From Planctomycetota bacterium (GTDB lineage: Bacteria > Planctomycetota > B15-G4 > SIAN01), in assembly GCA_028289345.1 (NCBI GenBank), contig JANQQL010000010.1, positions 248,001 to 312,000 of the forward strand: a DNA stretch of 64,000 bases, given 5' to 3'. The translations under genes were made by a program, and so were the position numbers. Positions 27,237 through 36,587 of this stretch are shown piece after piece (the stretch's first letter is position 1; each line of letters opens with the position of its first letter). The notes under the pieces are model-generated. The model was not told the DNA's origin and did no database searches. It saw only the letters and a list, made by a program, of their open reading frames with translations.

Positions 27237-30200
27237 TCACTTCGTCCCCGTGACCGCTTCGACTTCTTCCAGGTAGGCGGCGATCTCCTGAGTCTGACGC
27301 GCTTCGGGCCCCAGTTGTTCACCGAGCTGCTCAACCCCCGCCCGTAGCAGCGGCTCCGCCAAGTGGGGCTCATCGTTCCACCACAGGCCGCGGCCCAAGA
27401 TTGCCCCGGAGTAGGCCGTGAGCCAGTGGTCTTCTCCCAACTTGTCTTGGCGAATCTCATAGGCCTCCCGAACGAGAGAGATCCCCTCTTCGATTCGTTG
27501 ATCCCACATGAGAAGAGATCCCAAGTGCAGGAGGTTTCCCGCCAACCGGGGATGATGGGCACCCAGGCGACTGCGATAGAAGCGCAACGAGTCTCGCAGG
27601 TAGGACTCTGCCTGCTTGTACTGCCCCGAGTCTTTGAGGGCGATGCCGAGGTTCAGTTTGCTCTGAATGGTGCTCGCATGGTCTTCTCCGAACTCTCGAA
27701 GCGCTTTGTGCAGGACTCCCTCGAGGGTACGGAGTGCGCGGTCGGTCTCGCCGAACTCTCGCTGGATGAGAGCTTGGTTGCTGCGGCAAATCGCCGTCAG
27801 CCAATGATCGTTGCCAAGCGTACGAGCACTGGCCCGCAGACACTCCTCCAAGACTTCCTCCGCCTCGTCGAACTGGCGCATCTCGACCAGGAACTCTCCC
27901 AAATTGTTAAGGGCAATGAGGATGTGCAGATGACCCGCCGGAAGCGCGGCCCGTCGGATGTCCAAGGCATCGCGAAGGTAGGCTTCGGCGGTGCCCATCT
28001 CCCCGCGCAGTCGATACACCGCCGCCAGGTTCAATAGGCAGTGGGCGATCTGCAAGTGGTCGGCCCCAAACTGAGCTTCGAGAATGTCGAACGCCTCTTG
28101 ATAAGCATCCTCCGCCGCATCGAGGTCGCCCGAGTCCTTGTGCATGCGGCCCAAATTGTTCAAGTAAATCGAGAGGTCCGGATGGTGATTCCCGACTCGA
28201 AGCCTTTGGATCTCGACGCACTTCTCCGCCGCCTCGACGGCCTCTTCGATTCGCCCTCGCTCGCGGAGGATCACCGCCAAGGAGTTCCACGCCGTCGTGA
28301 AATTCGGATGATCCGGTTCCAAGATCTCTTGCATCTTGGCCAGCGAGTTCCGAATCACGAGTTCCGCTTCGTCCAGTTTTCGTCTCTCGATCAGGACGGC
28401 GCCAAGATTCAAGGACCACAGCGCGGGACGCAAATGGCCTTCCCCCACTCGTTCCAGGTCACTTGTAATGGCACGACGCAGCAACCGTTCCGATTCCTCG
28501 AGCTGCCCCATGCGAGCCAGAAAGACACCGAGCTGGCCGGTGAACACGAAGACCCGCGGGTGATCCGCTCCCACGGCCTCCAACCCTTCGCGGTGAGCTC
28601 GCTGGTACAAAGGACCGCAACCGTGCAAATCCCCTTGATCCATTCGACACTCGGCCAGGTACAGCAAGGAATTTGCCAAGGTGAGGCGCTTCTCTCCCGC
28701 CAGGCTCTCTTGCACAGCGATGGCCTCTTCGAGGAGTTGCTCGGCTTCGCCGTATTCGCCAAGCTCCATGAGGATGTCGGCGAGACGGCTTTTCACGGTT
28801 GCCGCAGCCGGCGAATCGACCCCATCCATGCCGGCGACCACGGTCAATCCCTGGCGGTAGGCCGCCTCTGCCGATCGATACTCCCCCAGGCTGTGGTAGG
28901 ACGCTCCCAGAGTGGCCAGTAGTTGGGCATGCATCTCTGGAAGGTCGGCGAATTCGTCGATGCGCTCCGCGGTTCGGTCCAAGGCTTGCCGAACCGTTCC
29001 GTCGTCCTCCGTCGAGCTCGGCTGAGCGGCGGCCAGCACCTCCTGCAGCAGCTGCAACACCTTGGCGGCAGACTCTTCGGCACTTGCGGAATCATCGTCC
29101 ACCAATTCCACCGACGATGGATTGGCGGGAACTCCGTCCGTGGTTGACGAGAATTGTGCCCGTCCTTTCGTCGACTCCGAGGAGCCGCTTTTCGTGACCG
29201 CATCGCTGTCCCGAGGAATCTCCTCGCGAATGGCGGACATTCCCAAGAACAGGGCAATCGCTGCCGCGCCGATCGACAATGGCCACAGCATCGGACGCGC
29301 GGGCTCCCGGCGACCGGCCTCCTCCGGACTTCCGACGCCCCGCAAGAAGCGCTGGAGTTCCTCGGCCAACACCGCGGCGCTGCCGTACCGCCGAGTTGGA
29401 TCTTTCTCGAGGCATCGCTGAACAATGGCCACCAAACTTGACGAGACTCCGGAGACCTTCTCGGACAGCGGAATCGGAGGAGTGCTTTCGATGTGGCGAG
29501 CCACCACCAGCGCTGGCTGCCCGGACACGGGATAAGGAAGTGTTCCCGCGATGAGTTCATAGAGAACGACGCCCAGCGAATAGACATCACTGGTCTCATT
29601 CACCGAACAATCACCTCCACGAAGGTGCTCCGGGCTCATGTACGGAATCGTTCCGATCCACTCTCCTTGCCGGGTTCGCGGTTTTCCATCTTCGGGCTCG
29701 ATGATCCGTGCAACGCCAAAGTCAATCACCATCACATGGCCGTCCCGGTCCACGAGAAGGTTGTCTGGTTTGACGTCCCGATGAATGACTCCGTGGACGT
29801 GGCCGTGGTGAATGGCACCGCAGACCTGGAGAAACAGATCGATTCGCGAGTGGACCTCGAGCCGCTGAGCGCTTGCATACTCCATGAGATTGCGAGCTCC
29901 AGGGACCAACTCCATGGCCAGATACGCCCTGCTGCCATGAACCTCGTCGCGCAACACGCCGGCGTCGTAGATTTGGGCAATGTGAGGATGACGAAGCCGG
30001 GCCAACACTCTGGATTCATTCAAGAAGCGGCGTCGCACCTCCGGCGTGGCGAACTGATGCTGAAGAACCTTGAGTGCGACGGTCCTTTCGGTGGGCTCTT
30101 GAACTGCCTCGAACACCGTGGAGGTGCTGCCGGACGCCATTTCTCGAACCAGTCGGAAGTTGCCGAGCCGTTGGGAGCCCCCCGGGGGTTCTTCAGCCTC

Positions 30201-30365
30201 CAGGCCGGAATCCCCCTCATGGGCGGCGAGAAGACGCTCCACCTCCGCCACCAGCAGTGGGTCACTCGAACGTTGATCCCGCAACCATTCTGCCCGCTGC
30301 ACGGGATCACGCCTCAACGCTTCGTGGAACAACTGTTCGAGATGCAACCACCGGGAACGATTCAT
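27237..30365 (-). CDS. Membrane Ser/Thr protein kinase with C-terminal TPR array
   Basis: 1042 residues. A Hanks-type kinase domain (about 70-335) has a variant Gly loop (ASGSTSTVF), Lys in VALKVL, catalytic HRDVKPDN, DFG and SPE. One membrane helix (about 360-380) precedes more than ten TPR-like units of the tetratricopeptide/NB-ARC-associated type, many reading LNNLG or LNLGA. ATG 30365 overlaps the sigma-factor stop as ATGA, so kinase and sigma are coupled. Such ECF-kinase pairs are common in Planctomycetota, and phosphorylation or TPR-mediated sequestration of the sigma factor is the usual model. It is convergent with the exporter, 9 bp apart. Confidence 0.88.
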   Translation of the reverse strand: MNRSRWLHLEQLFHEALRRDPVQRAEWLRDQRSSDPLLVAEVERLLAAHEGDSGLEAEEPPGGSQRLGNFRLVREMASGSTSTVFEAVQEPTERTVALKVLQHQFATPEVRRRFLNESRVLARLRHPHIAQIYDAGVLRDEVHGSRAYLAMELVPGARNLMEYASAQRLEVHSRIDLFLQVCGAIHHGHVHGVIHRDVKPDNLLVDRDGHVMVIDFGVARIIEPEDGKPRTRQGEWIGTIPYMSPEHLRGGDCSVNETSDVYSLGVVLYELIAGTLPYPVSGQPALVVARHIESTPPIPLSEKVSGVSSSLVAIVQRCLEKDPTRRYGSAAVLAEELQRFLRGVGSPEEAGRREPARPMLWPLSIGAAAIALFLGMSAIREEIPRDSDAVTKSGSSESTKGRAQFSSTTDGVPANPSSVELVDDDSASAEESAAKVLQLLQEVLAAAQPSSTEDDGTVRQALDRTAERIDEFADLPEMHAQLLATLGASYHSLGEYRSAEAAYRQGLTVVAGMDGVDSPAAATVKSRLADILMELGEYGEAEQLLEEAIAVQESLAGEKRLTLANSLLYLAECRMDQGDLHGCGPLYQRAHREGLEAVGADHPRVFVFTGQLGVFLARMGQLEESERLLRRAITSDLERVGEGHLRPALWSLNLGAVLIERRKLDEAELVIRNSLAKMQEILEPDHPNFTTAWNSLAVILRERGRIEEAVEAAEKCVEIQRLRVGNHHPDLSIYLNNLGRMHKDSGDLDAAEDAYQEAFDILEAQFGADHLQIAHCLLNLAAVYRLRGEMGTAEAYLRDALDIRRAALPAGHLHILIALNNLGEFLVEMRQFDEAEEVLEECLRASARTLGNDHWLTAICRSNQALIQREFGETDRALRTLEGVLHKALREFGEDHASTIQSKLNLGIALKDSGQYKQAESYLRDSLRFYRSRLGAHHPRLAGNLLHLGSLLMWDQRIEEGISLVREAYEIRQDKLGEDHWLTAYSGAILGRGLWWNDEPHLAEPLLRAGVEQLGEQLGPEARQTQEIAAYLEEVEAVTGTK

Positions 30366-30898
30366 GGGTCTGACTGACGCGTGAGTTCGGCACGCAACCA
30401 AGCCCGAGCCATGGTCCAATCCCGTTCGACGGTGCGCACCGGGACTCCCAGGAGTCGAGACGTCTCTCGCGTGCTCATGCGCCAGAACACGCGAAGCTCG
30501 ACGACACGGGTCTTGCGCTCGTCAAGTTGCTGCAACTTGGACAGAGCTTCCTCCAGCAAACTCACGTCCACTCCACGGTCCTCCAATGAGTCTGCAATCT
30601 CATCCAAGGAGGTGCGTTGCCAATGGCCTCCTCGTTTGAATGCCCGGCGGCGGCGGGCATGTTCGATCAGGACGCGGCGCATCAAACGAGACAGAACTGC
30701 GACAAAGCGCCGGGAGTCCGACCAACCCGCGGTGTCCTGCTTCAACAATCGCAGGTAAGCCTCGTGCACCAAAGCGGTCGGTTGCAGGGTGTGGCCACGG
30801 CCTTCCAAGCGAAGAAACTCCGCCGCAAGGCGTCGCACCTCGGTGTACACGCGCGGCAGGAAATCCTCCGCTTCCTGGACGGCGGAAGTTGGCAACAC
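30362..30898 (-). CDS. ECF sigma factor (TIGR02999-like)
   Basis: 178 residues. Region 2 has GHTLQPTALVHEAYLRLL and FVAVLSRLMRRVLIEHARRR, typical of the planctomycete ECF group usually found with kinases. Region 4 ends STRETSRLLGVPVRTVERDW, the DNA-binding HTH. GTG 30898 is preceded by AAAGGAGG. It is divergent from the graspetide precursor gene (180 bp apart) and co-expressed with the kinase, so it may control that cluster (inference). Confidence 0.88.
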   Translation of the reverse strand: MLPTSAVQEAEDFLPRVYTEVRRLAAEFLRLEGRGHTLQPTALVHEAYLRLLKQDTAGWSDSRRFVAVLSRLMRRVLIEHARRRRAFKRGGHWQRTSLDEIADSLEDRGVDVSLLEEALSKLQQLDERKTRVVELRVFWRMSTRETSRLLGVPVRTVERDWTMARAWLRAELTRQSDP

Positions 30899-31000
30899 GT
30901 CGAGGTTTCCTCCTTTCCGCGGTTTTCTGACGAAATCCGTGGCGGATTCGAGACCCGATTTTCGCGGTACTCACCAATTGGCACAAGGTTCCAGACACCT

Positions 31001-31025
31001 CGCTCGGAGGTTCGAAAACCGAGCG
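31001..31025 (+). promoter_or_regulatory. Hairpin in the leader of the graspetide precursor
   Basis: CGCTC (31001-31005) pairs with GAGCG (31021-31025) and GGTT with AACC around a CGAA loop, with a 3-nt bulge. It sits 53 bp before the precursor ATG, in the divergent promoter region. Function is unknown. Confidence 0.4.
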
Positions 31026-31078
31026 TGGCGAGGTGATGTTTTGTTGTTTCTCCATTCGAGCCAACGGGAGTGACCAAC

Positions 31079-31273
31079 ATGAAACAAGCACGTTCCGAAA
31101 ACACCGCCAAAGTGAACACGGACAAGTCTCAACCATTCTTCGCGCGTTACTTGGAAGAACCGAAGTTCCTGAAGGTCAAGACGAACGTGAAGGCCGGAAC
31201 CACGGCTGTCGTCCTTCCCCCCCCCATTCCGCATCTGACCGCGCCGGTCACCGTCGACTACGGCGACTCCTGA
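31079..31273 (+). CDS. Graspetide (microviridin-like) precursor peptide with non-canonical core
   Basis: 64 residues. The leader holds PFFARYLE at 19-26, the helix that microviridin-type ATP-grasp ligases recognise (PFFARFL in cyanobacterial MdnA). A linker LKVKTNVKAG (31-40) ends in Ala-Gly, a plausible cleavage site for the C39 exporter. The remaining 24 residues are TTAVVLPPPIPHLTAPVTVD then YGDS. TVDYGDS (58-64) echoes the canonical TxKYPSD, but the usual Glu/Asp tail is missing and a proline-rich stretch precedes it. GGGAG at 31066-31070 selects ATG 31079 over GTG 31070. Esters from Thr54 or Thr58 to Asp60 or Asp63 are possible, but the ring pattern cannot be read from sequence alone. 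Confidence 0.82.
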   Translation: MKQARSENTAKVNTDKSQPFFARYLEEPKFLKVKTNVKAGTTAVVLPPPIPHLTAPVTVDYGDS

Positions 31274-31352
31274 TTGGTTCCCGGTCGGGTTGAGCGAACC
31301 GGATCTTCGGATCCCGCCACCCGACTTGGTGACGATGTGAATGACAGGTCCC

Positions 31353-31393
31353 AGGGACGAGAGCGCGGCCGCTCTCGTCCCTGACTCCGTTTT
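31353..31393 (+). terminator. Strong hairpin between precursor and ATP-grasp genes (attenuator-like)
   Basis: A perfect 13-bp stem (31353-31365 with 31370-31382) with a CGGC loop is followed seven bases later by TTTT. Its position between precursor and enzyme suggests partial termination or 3'-end protection that keeps precursor mRNA in excess. The T run is weak, so it is unlikely to stop all transcription. Confidence 0.6.
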
Positions 31394-31464
31394 CCCAAAC
31401 AAGCTTCAACCCATCATTGATCAAGCTCGGCCCTGCCAGAACTTGACCAAGGACAGGACTCTCA

Positions 31465-32484
31465 ATGACCGTCCTTCTTCTGACCTGGTCCGGGGATGCA
31501 AGCTCGGTATCGAAGGTTCAGTCCCTCGTTGAGCAAGGGGGCACTCCCTGCTTTCGCCTGGATTCCGACCAATATCCCTCGGCAGTCGAGATCGATCTCC
31601 AGGATGACAACGGCACCGGACACTTCGAGATTCGGTCGAATCAAGGGCGAGTTCGCTCGGACGAGATCACCGCCGTTTGGTACCGCCGCTGTCGGCCAGC
31701 CTTGGAATCGCCCGAAGACACCGAGCAGGCGCTGGTGGATGCTTCCCGCGAAGAGGCGCGATCGGTCCTCAAGGGCCTGGTTGCCACCGTCCCTGGGTTC
31801 CACCTGGACCCGGAACCTCGAGTCGTTCGAGCCGCTCATAAGCCGGTGCAACTCCAGGTGGCTCGGTCCTTGGGGATGGAGATCCCTCGCACTCTGGTCA
31901 GCAACAGTCCGCAATCGGTGAAGAAGTTCGTCCGCTCCATTCGAACCGGGGTGGTGACCAAAATGCAGACCGCGGTTCGACTCGCCAACGAAGGCTCGGT
32001 GCGCTGTGTGTTGACCAACCAACTCCATCCCGAGGACCTGGAGGACCTGAATGGTCTTCGCTGGTGCCCGATGGTGTTCCAAGAGATGCTGCCCAAGAAA
32101 GTCGAACTTCGGGTGACCGTGGTCGGGAACCAGATTTTCACCGCGGCAATCGACTCCCAATCTGTGGAGACCGCAGAGGTCGACTGGAGGCGAGACGGGG
32201 TCGATCTCGCCGACCACTGGACGCCCTATGAACTCCCCTCTCTGGTGGCCAATCAGTGCCTGCAGCTGGTCCAACACTTCGGCTTGAACTACGGCGCCAT
32301 CGATTTCGTCGTCACTCCCGACGACCGCCATGTGTTCTTGGAGATCAACCCGCAAGGAGAGTTCGCCTGGCTGGAAGAGAACTCCCCCGGGCTGCCCATC
32401 TCCGTCGCGATCGCGAACCTCTTGCGACGAGGCGCTCGAGGGACGAAAGAACGGCCAGAAGTCGCTCGCTCCTCCGGGTCGTGA
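31465..32484 (+). CDS. Graspetide-forming ATP-grasp ligase (MvdC/MvdD family)
   Basis: 339 residues. The N-terminus TVLLLTWSGDAS and FRLDSDQYP, followed by AVWYRRCRP, are characteristic of MvdC/MvdD peptide maturases. The ATP-grasp core has KMQTAV, MVFQEMLPKKVELRVTVVG and the Mg-binding end YGAIDFVV...VFLEINPQGEFAWLE. The enzyme activates Asp/Glu side chains of the precursor and joins them to Ser/Thr (esters) or Lys (amide). Only one ligase is present and there is no Lys in the last 24 residues, so ester rings only are predicted. The start is ATG 31465, following a weak AAGGA. No acetyltransferase is adjacent. Confidence 0.9.
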   Translation: MTVLLLTWSGDASSVSKVQSLVEQGGTPCFRLDSDQYPSAVEIDLQDDNGTGHFEIRSNQGRVRSDEITAVWYRRCRPALESPEDTEQALVDASREEARSVLKGLVATVPGFHLDPEPRVVRAAHKPVQLQVARSLGMEIPRTLVSNSPQSVKKFVRSIRTGVVTKMQTAVRLANEGSVRCVLTNQLHPEDLEDLNGLRWCPMVFQEMLPKKVELRVTVVGNQIFTAAIDSQSVETAEVDWRRDGVDLADHWTPYELPSLVANQCLQLVQHFGLNYGAIDFVVTPDDRHVFLEINPQGEFAWLEENSPGLPISVAIANLLRRGARGTKERPEVARSSGS

Positions 32485-32596
32485 TTGACCGAGAAACGTC
32501 AGAGGCCCGTCAAGGAGTGGGCGGTGGCGGTTTTTCGGTGTCCGGCCCAGGTACACTCCTTGGCTCCGCCCGCATCCCGCTACCTTGGAGTCTCCC

Positions 32597-33589
32597 GTGT
32601 CGACGATTCCCCACTTCGCCCTTGCCCGACGTTTCCTTGCGTGGTCGTTGACGATCGTCTTCCTGACCAATCTCGAGGCCATCGCTGCGGGCGAAGAGAA
32701 GCCAGCGACCATGCCGGAGATCGTCGCGGTCCCTCTCGAACCGGCCTGGGTGGACACCTTGGCCGAGTTGGAAGGGGGAACCGGTGGCCTTTCCATGGAC
32801 TCAGAAGGGAACGTTTACTCCTCGGAATTCGGCAACTGGCTCGGAAACACTCCTGCGGGAGAGTCTCGCGGCGGAACCCGCGTGTTTCAGATCACCCCCG
32901 ACGGCGAGGTCTCGGTGTTCGCCCAAGGATTCCTAGGCGCGTCTGGGAGCGCCATCAACACGGCGGGCGAGTTCTTCCAATCCAACATCGGCGGCAACTT
33001 CATCAGCCGTGTTGACAGCAAGGGCAAGGTTCACAAGTTTTGTAGCGAGGGCATTCAGAACCCTGTCGGGCTGGAAGTCGATCCGGACGGCACCTTGTGG
33101 GTCGCCAACTGCGGAAGCGGATCGATTCAAAAGATCACCCCCGAGGGCAAGTCCACGCAATTTGTGACCAGCCCGCTGCTGAAGTGTCCGAACGGCATCA
33201 CCCGGGGAGCCGATGGCAACCTCTACGTCGCCAACTTCAGCGACGGCAATGTCATCCAGATCACCCCCGAAGCGAAGGTGAAAGTGCTGGCCACTCTTCC
33301 CGGGAACAACAACGGTCATTTGGTGTACGAGCACGGGTCTCTGTGGGTCGTGGCTCGCAGCGCTCATCAAATCTGGCGGGTCGAGCTGGATGGAACCAAG
33401 ACCCTCGTCGCCGGGACGGGAGAACAGGGAGACTCCGATGGGCTCCCCGGCGAAGCCACGTTCAGCTTGCCCAATGACCTGGGGTTCAGTCCGGATGGCA
33501 CCATTCTCTACGTGAACGAAGTCGCGGACGTCGAAAGCAAGGGACAGAAGCTCTACCCCACGCGGCTGCGAACCATCGAGTTCGAGTAA
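32597..33589 (+). CDS. Secreted NHL/SMP-30-like beta-propeller protein
   Basis: 330 residues with a signal peptide (about 1-31, AIAAGEE). The rest is a six-bladed NHL/SMP-30-like propeller with blades such as GLSMDSEGNVYSS, GLEVDPDGTLWVAN and GITRGADGNLYVAN. Family members are lactonases or binding proteins, and no catalytic set can be assigned. GTG 32597 is chosen for the TTGGAG site seven bases upstream. It follows the ATP-grasp gene by 112 bp, so it might be co-transcribed, but a role in the peptide pathway is speculative. Confidence 0.75.
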   Translation: MSTIPHFALARRFLAWSLTIVFLTNLEAIAAGEEKPATMPEIVAVPLEPAWVDTLAELEGGTGGLSMDSEGNVYSSEFGNWLGNTPAGESRGGTRVFQITPDGEVSVFAQGFLGASGSAINTAGEFFQSNIGGNFISRVDSKGKVHKFCSEGIQNPVGLEVDPDGTLWVANCGSGSIQKITPEGKSTQFVTSPLLKCPNGITRGADGNLYVANFSDGNVIQITPEAKVKVLATLPGNNNGHLVYEHGSLWVVARSAHQIWRVELDGTKTLVAGTGEQGDSDGLPGEATFSLPNDLGFSPDGTILYVNEVADVESKGQKLYPTRLRTIEFE

Positions 33590-34600
33590 GCCCTCGCTCG
33601 TCGGAAACACGGCCAGCAATCGGCGACGGAGTTCCCCTGACCAACCGGCCCGGTGCGTCGGGACATTCATGGCGAGCCGCTTCGCCCGTTCTCTCCGGCT
33701 TCGCAATCAACCGTCGCAATCAACAGCCCCACCGCCCTCGGCCTTTCCCTCGCCAAAGGTTTCGGTTTCGTCGGCGCTGTTCGGTCGAAAGACCAACCGC
33801 CCGACAGCGAGCGGTGTCGAAATCCCAATCGTTCTGCGAAACGTCCTCAAGAACATTCAAGAGCGAAAAACCCGCAACCCTTCCCCAGGGAGCGGCGCGC
33901 CGACCAAGTCACGCCACCGTCAACGAATCGGAACCAGGCACATCCCTGGATTGGCTGAAAACTCGACACAGACCAAGAAACAACCACGAAACCCTGGGCA
34001 GGACGTCTTCACCAACCGATCAGTTTCCCGTCGTCGATCGCCCCATGAACTCGAGTCACCCCTTGGTCCCGCTCGCGGAACAAGCAAGAGGTTGACAGGA
34101 TTTGAGCGTTACGTCGCACCGGAACTTCACTAAAGACGTCTGAGTGTCGTTGCTCTTTCGCCACAACCAGCAAGCTTCCCGCTCGGCAATCACTCGCCTC
34201 TTGCAGTTGTTGCCAGATCAACGCTGAAAACCTCACCGCCACGTCGCTCCCTGTTGCTGCCCTTGCCCCGCAGACAGCCGCGTCTCGAACAACTTCGTGG
34301 CTCACTTCGCAGGACGTTCAAAAGGCCGCCGATGGCCGATCGAGAGCTTCTCCTTCCGCCCAAGGGTCGGATCGGAGGCGAATCCGTGGATTCGTCGAGA
34401 TCCGAGGACGAAGACGGAGGCGACAAGGTCCGATTGGACGCCGAAAGACTCTTTCAACAGCGTGCGACCAGGACCGCACAAGAGTCTGCTGAGAAAGTCG
34501 CGGCCATGAATCGGCCTGCGAAGCTTGGCTTCCTCCACGATTCTCGAGCTTCGGAGTGAGACACGGTCGTTGATGCACTCGAGCCACCTCGGAGTGTCGA
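33590..34600. other. 1-kb stretch without a recognisable gene
   Basis: Open frames here have basic, Ser/Pro/Arg-rich translations without family resemblance, on both strands. Nothing resembling a tRNA, IS end or strong hairpin was found. It may hold gene remnants or a long 5' region of the phosphodiesterase gene. Confidence 0.4.
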
Positions 34601-36241
34601 ATGACCCACACAAGTGCGAAACGCCGCCATGTCGGTCGGGGAGAGGCTCTCGCAAGGACTTCCCTCTTTGCCTTGGCCTTGCTCGCCACGCTTACAACCT
34701 GCCAAAGAGGTGAATCACCCCCTGCCAGACGGCTGTTGATCCTCGGGTGGGATGGCGCGAGTTTTCGCATGATGGATCCACTGCTCGAGAAGGGACATCT
34801 CCCGAACGTTGCCGAGCTTCTGGCCCGGGGGCAAAGCGCGAGGCTGCAATCCACCATCGTGCCGATCTCCTCGGCTGCATGGACCTCTGCAGTCACCGGA
34901 AAGACACCGGGACAAACAGGGGTGTACGATTTTTTCGAAAGCAACCGAGGCAGCAACGAACTCCACCTTGTCAGTTCTTTGTCCAACCATGCCACGCCTC
35001 TGTGGCGCCTTCTGACCCAACGAGGCCGTCGATCCATCGTGTTCGGCGTGCCCGTCACCTACCCGCCAGAGCCCATTTTCGGCGTGATGGTCGCGGGAAT
35101 GTTGAGCCCGTTCGATGCCGAGTACACCTACCCTCCCGCATTCTCCGACGAACTTCGCTCCCGTGGCTTCGAACCCGACCTGGACGTCTGGAGAGAGTTT
35201 CGCTCGGTCGACCGGTCCCACATCCGGCGACAGCTGAAACTCAAGCAAGAGATTCTCATCGAACTTCTCGACGAGGAACCTTGGGACTTCGCGATGTTGG
35301 TTTTCAAGAGCCTCGATGTGATCTCTCACGGTTCTTACAAGAACGACTTCTCGAAGCGTGTAAACCTTGCTTACGAGTGGCTCGATGACATCCTTGGCGC
35401 GGTTCTGGAAGTCGTCGAAAGAGAAAAGACTGACATCCTTTTGATGTCGGATCATGGATTTCACGAGTACCGCTGGGGTTTCAACCTCTACTCCTGGCTG
35501 GTGCAACGGGGATACACCACTCCAAGAAGTGATGGAAACCAAGTCGAACGCCCGCCCGGTATGCCGCTCGAGCAAACGGCCAAGCTTGCGATCGAGAATC
35601 TCCGGAGCAGGATCCAGTGGGAACGCACCGTGGCTTTTCCCACCAGCCGGCAAGGAAACTGCGGGACCTTGCGTCTCAACTTGTCAGGGCGCGAACCCCT
35701 CGGCACCGTTCTCCCCGAGGAAGTGGACTCTCTGCTGGAACGCCTCACCAACGATCTGCTCTCAATCACCATGGATGGCGAGACGCCCCTGGTCCGGCAA
35801 GTCCTTCGCGGCGCCGACCACTACCCAGGGCCCTGGAGCGATCAGATCCCGGACCTCCTGTTCGAAGTCGATGAGGATTGGCTGGTCACCACCGACACCC
35901 AGCGACTGGCCATCATGGGAAGGTTTCACGCACCGATTCCTGACCATGACCGATCTGGGATCTTCATCGCGGCCGGCCCCTCGATCGCTTCAGACAATGA
36001 GCGCGGGGCCATTCGAGTCGAGGACATCGCTCCCACCGCCCTCCACCTCTTGGGAGAACCGGTCTATGAGGGACTGGCCGGGAACGTGTACCTTCCTCTC
36101 CTCCGCCGCCGCTCGACACCCCAGTGGACTCAGGAGCCTCGCAACTTCTCCTCCGAAGCAGCTGCAGGCAGCGAACTCTTCCAGACTCACGAACTCGGCG
36201 AACTGGAAACTCGCTTGCGGAGCCTTGGATACACCAAGTGA
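34601..36241 (+). CDS. Type I phosphodiesterase/nucleotide pyrophosphatase-like hydrolase
   Basis: 546 residues, exported (hydrophobic 19-33, then Cys34, possible lipoprotein). Alkaline-phosphatase superfamily metal sites are visible: GWDGAS (Asp51), SSAAWTSAVTG with a Ser/Thr nucleophile near 90, SLDVISHGS, and MSDHGFHEY near 286. The PGQTGVYDFF segment is typical of PF01663 proteins of this length. It hydrolyses phosphate esters or diesters outside the cytoplasm, but the substrate is not predictable. GGAG precedes ATG 34601. It is followed by another member of the superfamily. Confidence 0.85.
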   Translation: MTHTSAKRRHVGRGEALARTSLFALALLATLTTCQRGESPPARRLLILGWDGASFRMMDPLLEKGHLPNVAELLARGQSARLQSTIVPISSAAWTSAVTGKTPGQTGVYDFFESNRGSNELHLVSSLSNHATPLWRLLTQRGRRSIVFGVPVTYPPEPIFGVMVAGMLSPFDAEYTYPPAFSDELRSRGFEPDLDVWREFRSVDRSHIRRQLKLKQEILIELLDEEPWDFAMLVFKSLDVISHGSYKNDFSKRVNLAYEWLDDILGAVLEVVEREKTDILLMSDHGFHEYRWGFNLYSWLVQRGYTTPRSDGNQVERPPGMPLEQTAKLAIENLRSRIQWERTVAFPTSRQGNCGTLRLNLSGREPLGTVLPEEVDSLLERLTNDLLSITMDGETPLVRQVLRGADHYPGPWSDQIPDLLFEVDEDWLVTTDTQRLAIMGRFHAPIPDHDRSGIFIAAGPSIASDNERGAIRVEDIAPTALHLLGEPVYEGLAGNVYLPLLRRRSTPQWTQEPRNFSSEAAAGSELFQTHELGELETRLRSLGYTK

Positions 36242-36587
36242 TCGCCAAGAGCGAAGCCCCCTGATTGCATCCGCTTCCGAATCCACAGAGTCACGGGATC
36301 ACTGATCAACGATCCAACTTTGTGATGAGAAACCGGCATGGATCGAACAACGCCGCATCATGTTCGGACATGTGGGCCACCCGACAGTCACTCACAGTGT
36401 TGACAAAGCAACGTTCGACATCGCGAAGAACTGATCATGAACTCGGAATTCATCCAACCGATCTCGATCACGCCCGTTGAACCCAAGGGTCGACGTTTCA
36501 GCCAGGTTCGTCGATGCGCGTCAATCAGCAGTGTGATCAGTGTTGGATTCCCGGCACATTCCCTTGTCCCAGCCGGAGTTCCAGAGC
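36242..36587. other. Intergenic region without recognisable gene
   Basis: 346 bp between two alkaline-phosphatase-superfamily genes. Open frames are short and without family resemblance. No clear hairpin or repeat was seen. Confidence 0.4.
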
